From: Bacteroidales bacterium
Lineage (GTDB): Bacteria; Bacteroidota; Bacteroidia; Bacteroidales; WCHB1-69
Length of the DNA stretch: 7,653 bases
NCBI GenBank assembly: GCA_023229985.1
Contig: JALNYF010000075.1
Span: forward strand, 1-7,653
Direction of reading: 5' to 3'
Shown here in pieces: positions 1 to 5,472 of the stretch. The notes below the pieces were generated by a model that was not told the DNA's origin, made no database searches, and was given only the letters and a program-made list of their open reading frames with translations. The position numbers and the translations under genes are program-made. Positions within the stretch are counted from its first letter, which is position 1, and the number at the start of each line of letters is the position of its first letter.

Positions 1-36
1 GTTCTGTTCTGTTTTTACCTGTGTCTCGTTCGACAT
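1..36 (-). CDS. Start of an unidentified gene, first 12 codons only
   Basis: An ATG at 36-34 opens a frame reading MSNETQVKTEQN before the window ends, so only the N-terminus is visible. The start is supported by a near-perfect Shine-Dalgarno sequence, AAGGAGGG, six bases upstream and by a gene-free, AT-rich leader before it. The visible residues are hydrophilic and charged, with no sign of a signal peptide or membrane segment. No family can be recognised from 12 residues. It lies about 305 bases downstream of the aldehyde dehydrogenase gene, with T-rich tracts in between, so it is probably a separate transcription unit. That it is a real gene is likely; its function is unknown. Confidence 0.7.
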   Translation of the reverse strand, partial: MSNETQVKTEQN

Positions 37-42
37 TTGCTA

Positions 43-50
43 CCCTCCTT
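43..50 (-). promoter_or_regulatory. Strong ribosome binding site of the gene starting at 36
   Basis: Read on the minus strand this is AAGGAGGG followed by six bases (TAGCAA) and ATG. It is among the best Shine-Dalgarno matches in the window and is the main reason for calling a gene at the left edge. Confidence 0.75.
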
Positions 51-67
51 CTGAGGTGATTTCTGTA

Positions 68-113
68 AGAGGTTTCCCGGTGCCTGGGCACCGTAAGATA
101 TTTGCAGACCTCT
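68..113 (-). promoter_or_regulatory. Candidate promoter and operator, or structured leader, of the gene at 36
   Basis: The sequence contains a perfect inverted repeat, CGGTGCC/GGCACCG, with a two-base centre at 78-93. An outer pair, AGAGGT/ACCTCT, lies at 68-73 and 108-113. On the minus strand an AT-rich CAAATATCTTA (about 94-104) stands just upstream of the palindrome. If it is the TATA element, archaeal spacing puts the transcription start near 75. The palindrome would then sit between TATA box and start, where a repressor would block initiation. Alternatively transcription starts farther upstream and the nested repeats fold in the RNA. I see no conserved core of a riboswitch class known to me. 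The repeats are directly visible; the promoter and operator roles are inferred. Confidence 0.4.
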
Positions 114-129
114 CGGTGATATCTACCAC

Positions 130-157
130 AAAAAGTACGTCAACAAAACAAGGAAAA
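130..157 (-). terminator. Candidate U-rich terminator region of the aks operon
   Basis: On the minus strand three T tracts follow in close order (TTTT at 157-154, TTTT at 148-145, TTTTT at 134-130), about 185 to 210 bases after the aldehyde dehydrogenase stop codon. Archaeal RNA polymerase commonly terminates on such U-rich runs without needing a hairpin. The position between the operon end and the next promoter fits, but no precise end can be fixed. Confidence 0.4.
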
Positions 158-185
158 TGGACAGTGATTGGAGTCGAATTACCGT

Positions 186-227
186 CTGGCAGGTCGATTT
201 CCGATTTTCATCGGAAAATCTGGCCAG
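186..227 (-). other. Long imperfect stem-loop in the region after the aks operon
   Basis: On the minus strand, GATTT-T-CCGAT and ATCGG-AAATC pair as ten base pairs with one bulged T around a GAAA loop (206-209), which is a GNRA-type tetraloop. An outer CTGGC/GCCAG pair (223-227 with 186-190) closes the structure across a small asymmetric internal loop. It is not followed directly by a T run, so it is not a classical intrinsic terminator. It may be a 3' untranslated structure, a processing site or part of a small RNA. The pairing is visible in the sequence; the role is unknown. Confidence 0.4.
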
Positions 228-341
228 AATTGCGGTGCATCACGCCTTGTCCACCATTTACCCTCCCGGTAAGTTTTCCATTTTTGCTTTTGAAACAAGA
301 TCCATGGGGGCTTGATAATTACGAATCCCTCATGCTGAAGA

Positions 342-1703
342 TCAAGGCGTAAGGATAACGGTCTTCTCGGTAAGGTATTGTTCCAGGGCCTTAAGGCCGT
401 TCTCGCGGCCTATGCCGCTGTTCTTGCTGCCTCCGAAGGGCACTTCCGGCGGTATTCTCATATGGCGGTTGATCCATAGGATGCCGCATTCTATTCGGTC
501 TGCGGCCTCGCAGGCCGTTTCTATGTCCTTGGTCCATATCGAGGCCCCCAATCCGAATTTGGAGTCGTTAGCCATGCGTATCGCTTCACTCAGGTCCCCG
601 AACCTCACTATCGGAAGCACCGGGCCGAAGATCTCCATGGTCATCAGCACGCTTCCCGGTTCCGGGTCTGCAATCAAAGTCGGCGAGTAGAAATTCCCCG
701 GCCCCTCCAGTCTGGTGCCGCCGGTAACCATTCTCCCGCCGTCTTCGATGCTCTTCACGGCATCTTCCATATCCCTGACCCCGGAGGCGCTGTTCAGCGG
801 ACCCATGGTGGTTCCTTCGGCGGCACCGTTCCCCACTTTGATCGCTTCTGCTTCCTTTTTGAGTTGGGATATGAACTCGTCGGCGATGGTCTCTGCGACG
901 AAGAGCCTCTTGACTGCCGTGCACGTCTGGCCGCAGTTGAAGAATCTTCCTGAGATTGCGCCTTTGACAGCCCTCTCCATGTCGGCGTCCTCGCAAACGA
1001 TCATAGGATCGCTCCCTCCCAGCTCAAGGGTCAGCCGCGTCTTCCGGGGATTGATCGTCTTTGCGATCCTGTCCCCCGTTTCAACGGACCCGGTGAATGA
1101 GAGATGCCCAATCCTTTCGTCTGCTGCTATGGCAGCGCCCGCAACGGCGCCGCTTCCGGTGATCACGGCTAGAACGTCTCTTGGAAGTCCGGCGCGGAAT
1201 AATATGTCCGCCATCCCGATGTTAGTAAGCGGAGTGGCAGATGCCGTCTTCAATATCATTGTGTTCCCGGACACCAGTGCCGGGCAGATCTTCCATGCCA
1301 TTATCAGTGCGGGCATGTTCCAAGGGATTATCGCACCGCACACACCCAGCGGTGTCTTCTTAGTGAACGCGTAGCCGTAATCCGCCTTGGGCAGGGTTTG
1401 GCCGCTGATCGTTCCCGCAACGGAAGCGTAGAAGTCCATGACCGCCGCGGCACCTAGTATCTCGTATCTCGCCTCTTGGAGCGGTTTCCCCTGCTCTGCG
1501 GTCAGCACGGATGCCAGCCCCTCGACCTCCTGTCTCATGATCTCCGCGGCCTTGAACAGGATCTTACTGCGTGCCGTAGGATTCTGCACGGACCATTCCG
1601 TGAATCCTTTCTCGAGCATTCCGACGGTATCGTGCACCATATCCTCCGTGAAATCCTGCACTTCTCCGATCTTCCTGTTGTCGGCGGGGTTGAGAACATC
1701 CAT
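342..1703 (-). CDS. NAD(P)-dependent aldehyde dehydrogenase, last gene of the aks operon
   Basis: This 453-residue protein is a full-length aldehyde dehydrogenase, oxidising an aldehyde to the acid with NAD(P)+ in the cytoplasm. The active site is complete: Asn129 in PWNMP, Lys152, the FTGS coenzyme motif at 203-206, general base Glu227 in LELGG, catalytic Cys261 in GQTC, and Glu357 in EIFGP. The ATG is supported by AGAGGT six bases upstream and lies 12 bases after the aksF stop, so the gene is very probably cotranscribed with it. Sequence alone does not give the substrate; the family includes succinate-semialdehyde and lactaldehyde dehydrogenases. From the operon I infer an omega-oxo acid such as 7-oxoheptanoate, which would give pimelate. 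A lactaldehyde dehydrogenase role (CofA, F420 synthesis) is an alternative. Family assignment is firm; substrate is speculative. Confidence 0.93.
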   Translation of the reverse strand: MDVLNPADNRKIGEVQDFTEDMVHDTVGMLEKGFTEWSVQNPTARSKILFKAAEIMRQEVEGLASVLTAEQGKPLQEARYEILGAAAVMDFYASVAGTISGQTLPKADYGYAFTKKTPLGVCGAIIPWNMPALIMAWKICPALVSGNTMILKTASATPLTNIGMADILFRAGLPRDVLAVITGSGAVAGAAIAADERIGHLSFTGSVETGDRIAKTINPRKTRLTLELGGSDPMIVCEDADMERAVKGAISGRFFNCGQTCTAVKRLFVAETIADEFISQLKKEAEAIKVGNGAAEGTTMGPLNSASGVRDMEDAVKSIEDGGRMVTGGTRLEGPGNFYSPTLIADPEPGSVLMTMEIFGPVLPIVRFGDLSEAIRMANDSKFGLGASIWTKDIETACEAADRIECGILWINRHMRIPPEVPFGGSKNSGIGRENGLKALEQYLTEKTVILTP

Positions 1704-1715
1704 GGCGTAACCTCT

Positions 1716-2675
1716 TCATTCTAGCTTGTTGATCAATGCATCGCAGAATGATATAGTGTCTGCGGTCCCTCCGAGGTCCGGGGTCCTTATCCCGGAGGAT
1801 ACGACCTCTTTTATGGCATCCTCGATCTCGCCATGGCATCTTATGCCGTTATGCTCGAGCAGCATGCCCGCGCTCCTTATCGCCGCTATCGGATTGGCGA
1901 TACCTTTTCCTGCGATATCGGGCGCGCTGCCGTGGACCGGTTCGAAAAGTGAATGTTCTTCGCCGATGTTCGCGCTGGGAAGCATACCGAGTCCTCCGAC
2001 GAGATGGCCCAGCGCATCGCTGAGTATGTCCCCGAAGAGATTCGTGGTGACTATCACATCGTATCTTTGAGGGTTATGTATGGCATCGAAGGTCAGTGCG
2101 TCTATGTACGCCGTTCTGTAAGGAACACCCATTTCGTCAGCCACCCTTATGCACGTGTCGCGGAAGAGCACGTCCGACTTCATGACGTTGGCCTTGTTGC
2201 CGATGGTCAGGGTTCCGTTCTTAAAATCCTTCAGCAGTATTTCGCATGCGCATCTTGCGATGCGCTCGCTCGCTTTCTTTGTGATCACCCGGAGGGTAGT
2301 GGACCTTTCCTCACCTATTTCCTCTATTCCAGAATACAGTCCTTCTGAGTTCTCACGAACCACCATTATGTTGAATCCCTCTCCGTGCACGGGTCTGAGA
2401 TTGGCGTAAAGACCCAGTTCCTTTCTTATCTTCAGCATGACGCTCTTGTAGTTCGGGTCCGGAGGGGTGGTTATGGCGCCGAAGAGGATCGAGTCCACCT
2501 CTCTGAGGGATTCGATATCCCTGTCGTCGCATCCGATGCCGCATTTTTCCCATTTACCGTATCCGATCTCAACTTCGAGATATTCTGTATCCGGAGCGTA
2601 GTGATCAAGGACCCTGACGGCCTGAGGTATAACTTCCTTGCCTATTCCGTCGCCCTTGACCAATGCGACCCTCAT
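1716..2675 (-). CDS. aksF: Homoisocitrate dehydrogenase family enzyme (AksF)
   Basis: This 319-residue cytoplasmic enzyme belongs to the isocitrate/isopropylmalate dehydrogenase family of beta-decarboxylating dehydrogenases. In the Aks pathway it oxidatively decarboxylates homoisocitrate and its longer homologues to 2-oxoadipate, 2-oxopimelate and 2-oxosuberate. Visible motifs are GDGIG at 8-12, arginines in LKIRKELGLYANLRP (Arg84, Arg94), RENSEGLYSG at 107-116 (Arg107, Tyr114), Lys161 in NKANVMK, metal-binding aspartates Asp192, Asp216 and Asp220, and the coenzyme loop FEPVHGSAPDIAGKGIANP at 244-262. The ATG overlaps the aksE stop as ATGA and has GAGGAG nine bases upstream, so translation is probably coupled. 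The family alone does not separate homoisocitrate from isopropylmalate dehydrogenase; the choice rests on its neighbours, especially the YLRT loop of the small subunit. It is slightly shorter than many family members but appears complete. Confidence 0.85.
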   Translation of the reverse strand: MRVALVKGDGIGKEVIPQAVRVLDHYAPDTEYLEVEIGYGKWEKCGIGCDDRDIESLREVDSILFGAITTPPDPNYKSVMLKIRKELGLYANLRPVHGEGFNIMVVRENSEGLYSGIEEIGEERSTTLRVITKKASERIARCACEILLKDFKNGTLTIGNKANVMKSDVLFRDTCIRVADEMGVPYRTAYIDALTFDAIHNPQRYDVIVTTNLFGDILSDALGHLVGGLGMLPSANIGEEHSLFEPVHGSAPDIAGKGIANPIAAIRSAGMLLEHNGIRCHGEIEDAIKEVVSSGIRTPDLGGTADTISFCDALINKLE

Positions 2676-3142
2676 ATCTCTCTTCTCCTCAGCTCTATGA
2701 TGCCGCCCGCATCTATTATCTCCTTCATTTTGTCAGATAGTTTCAATGCCTGGTATCTGCGCCCGTTGATCTCTACGGACGATTCTTCAAGGGATATCGA
2801 TATATCGTCCCCGTCCCCGCATATGAAACCATTAGGTATCTCGAACATGGGTATGCCCCGGTTGACGGCATTCCTGAAGAATATCCTGGCGAAGCTCTCT
2901 GCGACAACTGCGACGACTCCTGCTTCCTTCAGCGCTATGGCTGCCTGCTCCCGCGATGAGCCGCACCCCATATTCTTCCCTGCGACTATTACGCTTCCAT
3001 TGAGACGGGAGGCCAGGCCGGGATCGAGATCCTCGAAGGCATGCTCTGCCCAGACAGATTTGTCCTTTGTCCTGAGATATCTTCCGGCGATTATCTGATC
3101 AGTATCAACGTCGTCGCCGAGCCTTATGGCGGCACCCTTCAC
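2672..3142 (-). CDS. aksE: Homoaconitase small subunit (AksE)
   Basis: This 156-residue protein is the small (swivel-domain) subunit of an aconitase-type hydro-lyase. With AksD it converts homocitrate and longer homologues through the cis-alkene to the iso forms. It shows DDVDTDQII near the N-terminus, YLRT at 22-25 and GCGSSREQA at 59-67, the substrate-binding core of LeuD-type subunits. YLRT is the loop reported to distinguish methanogen homoaconitase from isopropylmalate isomerase, which carries YLVY or YLMY there. The start is a GTG whose last two bases begin the aksD stop (GTGA overlap), with GGGGGA six bases upstream. The frame is open farther upstream inside aksD, but homology begins just after this GTG. 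The 3' end overlaps aksF by four bases. Family identity is firm and the homoaconitase subtype well supported. Confidence 0.9.
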   Translation of the reverse strand: MKGAAIRLGDDVDTDQIIAGRYLRTKDKSVWAEHAFEDLDPGLASRLNGSVIVAGKNMGCGSSREQAAIALKEAGVVAVVAESFARIFFRNAVNRGIPMFEIPNGFICGDGDDISISLEESSVEINGRRYQALKLSDKMKEIIDAGGIIELRRREI

Positions 3143-4347
3143 AGGAAGTCCCCCGGCGAGGTTATCTCTCCTTTCAGCGCGGAGAACGCCGCGGTCGTAG
3201 GCGACGAAAGGAAATACTTCGCGCCCACGCCCATACGGTTCCTGAAATTCCTGTTGGCGGTCGAAAGTCCCGTTTCGCCCTCTCCCAGCACACCTTGGTG
3301 CGCTCCGAGACAGGGGCCGCATCCGGGGTTGCCGACCACGGCCCCGGATTCGATGATGTCCCTCAGAACACCGGTATCCACCGCTTTGAGGAGAACGGCC
3401 CGTGAAGCGGGGACGACTATCGTCCTCACTTTGACCCTTTTCCCTTTTACGATGTCCGCGAAACGCTTCAGGTCCCCGTATCTGCCGTTGGTGCATGTGC
3501 CTACGAACACCTGATCCAACGGGGTCCCTTCGAAATCGGATACGGGCTTGACATCATCCACCCTGTGGGGCACCGCGAGCAAAGGCTCCAGGTCGTCAAG
3601 CCGGATCGTTTCTTCCCTTATGTAATCGCAATCCTCCGCCTTTTGCGGGACCGCATCTCTTCCGTGGTCCCTGAGATATCTGCATGTTACGTCGTCAGCG
3701 TAGAACAGGCCCGCCTTGGCACCGGATTCGATGGACATGTTGGATATCGTCAGCCTGTCATCCATCTCCAAGTTGTTGTCGCCTGTGAACTCTATCGCCT
3801 TGTAGGTCGCCCCTCCGGCTCCCAGTAATCCTATGTAGCGGAGGGCCGCGTCCTTTGCTTCCGTGTACTTGGAAAGCTTGCCTTCCAGCCGGATGTTGAT
3901 GGTCTCCGGCACCTTGAACCAGGTCTCGCCGGTGGCCCAGATCGATGCCATGTCGGATGCTCCGACGCCTGTAGCGAATGCTCCGAAGGCGCCCATTGTG
4001 CAGGTGTGGGAGTCCGCGCCCACGACGATCTCGCCGGGAGTGACGATGCCTTCGCTCATCACCTGATGGCATATTCCCTCGCCGATGTCATGGAAGTCCA
4101 TTCCGTTATCGAGTGCGAATCTTCTCAGCTCGGCCTGCAGATCTGCCGTGGTGGAATTGTTGGCCGGCACTATGTGATCGTAGACGATCGATACCCTATC
4201 AGGTTTTGATATCCTGCCGGCGCCCATCTCCCTGAACGCCATAAGGGCCTGGACCCCGGTCCCGTCATGTGCCAGGGCTCTATCAACGACAACATCGACG
4301 AAGCTTCCGGCATCGCCCTTCAGTATCTTCTCGGATAAAGTGCTCAA
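3139..4347 (-). CDS. aksD: Homoaconitase large subunit (AksD)
   Basis: This 402-residue protein is the iron-sulfur catalytic subunit of an aconitase/LeuC-type dehydratase. With AksE it isomerises homocitrate-type tricarboxylates in the cytoplasm. The three cysteine ligands of the [4Fe-4S] cluster are present: Cys285 in GTCTNGR, and Cys343 and Cys346 in GNPGCGPCLG. Also visible are YDHIVP at 56-61 and GADSHTCTMGAFGAFATG at 110-127. Length matches the stand-alone archaeal large subunits. It starts with TTG at 4347, directly after the aksA stop codon TGA, which lies in the same reading frame, so no start farther upstream is possible. The conserved LSEKIL segment begins at residue 4, and GGGGGA stands eight bases upstream. 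LeuC is the alternative, but the partner's YLRT loop and the gene set favour homoaconitase. Confidence 0.9.
   Translation of the reverse strand: MSTLSEKILKGDAGSFVDVVVDRALAHDGTGVQALMAFREMGAGRISKPDRVSIVYDHIVPANNSTTADLQAELRRFALDNGMDFHDIGEGICHQVMSEGIVTPGEIVVGADSHTCTMGAFGAFATGVGASDMASIWATGETWFKVPETINIRLEGKLSKYTEAKDAALRYIGLLGAGGATYKAIEFTGDNNLEMDDRLTISNMSIESGAKAGLFYADDVTCRYLRDHGRDAVPQKAEDCDYIREETIRLDDLEPLLAVPHRVDDVKPVSDFEGTPLDQVFVGTCTNGRYGDLKRFADIVKGKRVKVRTIVVPASRAVLLKAVDTGVLRDIIESGAVVGNPGCGPCLGAHQGVLGEGETGLSTANRNFRNRMGVGAKYFLSSPTTAAFSALKGEITSPGDFL
3149..3154 (-). promoter_or_regulatory. Ribosome binding site fixing the GTG start of aksE
   Basis: GGGGGA on the minus strand lies six bases before the GTG at 3142-3140, within the last codons of aksD. 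It supports this GTG over longer open-frame starts. The same GGGGGA element precedes aksD. Confidence 0.6.
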
Positions 4348-5472
4348 TCACTTCGTCCCCCTGGCATTGCGAATGAGCTCCTTGAGGACATCAGAGGTTA
4401 TGGCGCATTTTCCCTCGCTCCTCTCCTTCACATCATGCAGGACCCTGTCCATCTGAGAATCATCGAGTTCGCACCCGAAGGTCCTGGCTATGTGCTCGAG
4501 AGCCTTCCGCCCGGTATGCTTTCCGAGTACGAACCTCTGTTCGCCGCCCACCATCTTCGGCGGGAAGTACTCATAGGTATTGCTGTCAACCAGCAGGGCG
4601 GCGATATGTATGCCGCTCTCGTGGGAGAAAGCATTCTCCCCCACCACGGCCTTGGTTCGGGAAAGGGAGAGGCCGGAGTACTTGGAGACCATTTCGGAAA
4701 GGCCTGTAAGATGTGTCAGATCGTATCTGTCCACGCCTCCTTTCATCTTCAACGCTACTAAGAGCTCCTCAAGGCTCGCGTTGCCTGCACGCTCGCCTAT
4801 GCCGTTCACCGTCGTGTGGAGCTGGAATGCACCGCACTCTGCCGCAGTGAAAGCGTTGGCGGTTGCCATTCCCATGTCGTTATGGAAATGCACGCACAGC
4901 CTGTTCCTCAGGTCCTTCGTCAGTTCTCTGACCATATCGGCGGTCTGCAGGGGAGTGAGGCATCCTACGGTATCAGCCAGGCTGCTGTACGTGGCCTTGT
5001 GCTCGTAACCCTGTCTGAACATCTCCTTCAGGAATGAGATATCGGTCCTCGAGCCGTCTTCGGCGGAGAACCTCACCTGCAGTCCGTGATCCACGGCGTG
5101 GTCGACCGCTTCCAAAGCCTGTGCGAGCATCTCCTCTCTTGTCTTCTTGTATTTGACCTTTATATGCAGGTCGGATGTGGCGAAGAAGATGCTCACCAGG
5201 TCCACGTCGCAGCCTATGGCCGCATCCACATCTGATATGATCGATCTGGAGAGACAGCATATACGGGCACCCAGTCCGGCGTGGGAGATCCTCTTTATGC
5301 ATTCCTTCTCGCTGTCGCTGACGCTGGGGAATCCCGCCTCGATGACCTCGATGCCTATTGCGTCAAGACCGTGGGCGATGTCAAGTTTCTCCTGACACGT
5401 GAATGATACCCCGGGAGTCTGTTCTCCGTCTCTGAGCGTTACGTCGCATATCTCAATATCTAATGGTTTCAT
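4348..5472 (-). CDS. aksA: Homocitrate synthase family enzyme (AksA)
   Basis: This 374-residue enzyme belongs to the homocitrate/isopropylmalate synthase (DRE-TIM metallolyase) family. AksA condenses acetyl-CoA with 2-oxoglutarate, and then with its longer homologues, as the first step of each elongation round. Motifs are LRDGEQTPG at 13-21 (metal ligand Asp15), HFHND at 195-199 (His195 and His197), TVNGIGERAGNASLEE at 221-236, and ENAFSHESGIH at 279-289. The protein ends without the C-terminal leucine-feedback domain of LeuA, as is usual for AksA and NifV. Three in-frame ATGs are possible (5502, 5481, 5472). I choose 5472 because GGAGG lies nine bases before it but directly touches the ATG at 5481. 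The start overlaps the upstream ThDP enzyme gene by 20 bases. NifV-type homocitrate synthase or citramalate synthase are alternatives; the neighbours favour AksA. Confidence 0.9.
   Translation of the reverse strand: MKPLDIEICDVTLRDGEQTPGVSFTCQEKLDIAHGLDAIGIEVIEAGFPSVSDSEKECIKRISHAGLGARICCLSRSIISDVDAAIGCDVDLVSIFFATSDLHIKVKYKKTREEMLAQALEAVDHAVDHGLQVRFSAEDGSRTDISFLKEMFRQGYEHKATYSSLADTVGCLTPLQTADMVRELTKDLRNRLCVHFHNDMGMATANAFTAAECGAFQLHTTVNGIGERAGNASLEELLVALKMKGGVDRYDLTHLTGLSEMVSKYSGLSLSRTKAVVGENAFSHESGIHIAALLVDSNTYEYFPPKMVGGEQRFVLGKHTGRKALEHIARTFGCELDDSQMDRVLHDVKERSEGKCAITSDVLKELIRNARGTK
4356..4361 (-). promoter_or_regulatory. Ribosome binding site for the TTG start of aksD
   Basis: GGGGGA on the minus strand ends eight bases before the TTG at 4347-4345. 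Because a TGA immediately precedes the TTG in the same frame, this element and the N-terminal homology make TTG the most likely start. Confidence 0.6.

Larger units (their letters stand above)
37..341. other. Gene-free intergenic region of 305 bases
   Basis: This stretch separates the stop codon of the aldehyde dehydrogenase gene from the ATG at 36. It is AT-richer than the flanking genes. It holds the stem-loop at 186-227, T-rich tracts, the palindrome at 78-93 and the ribosome binding site at 43-50. Longer weak pairings, for instance TGGACA/TGTCCA flanking the stem-loop, hint at a larger fold. I found no tRNA or other known RNA gene. The plus strand is open across most of it from a GTG at 56, but that frame lacks a ribosome binding site and family-like sequence, so I do not call it. 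Confidence 0.6.

Noticed and set aside
37..120. Possible TPP or other known riboswitch before the gene at 36
   Set aside because: The conserved cores of the TPP class and of the other classes I could recall are missing. Only generic inverted repeats are present.
160..260. Possible tRNA, suggested by a TTCGA-like loop near 175
   Set aside because: No matching acceptor stem, D-arm or anticodon arm could be assembled around it.
56..352. Open frame of 98 codons on the plus strand across the intergenic region
   Set aside because: It starts at a GTG without a ribosome binding site, has no family-like motif and overlaps the repeats and T-rich tracts. It is better explained as a chance open frame.
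715..1374. Long plus-strand open frame of 219 codons opposite the aldehyde dehydrogenase gene
   Set aside because: The minus-strand frame carries all catalytic motifs of a known family. The plus-strand product is low-complexity and serine/alanine/proline-rich, as expected of an antisense shadow.
2385..3098. Plus-strand open frame of 237 codons opposite aksF and aksE
   Set aside because: It lies fully across two recognised minus-strand genes and their overlap, and shows no recognisable domain.
342..5472. Leucine or alpha-aminoadipate lysine operon
   Set aside because: The YLRT loop argues against isopropylmalate isomerase. AksA lacks the LeuA regulatory domain. No lysW, lysX, lysZ or lysY-like genes are present.
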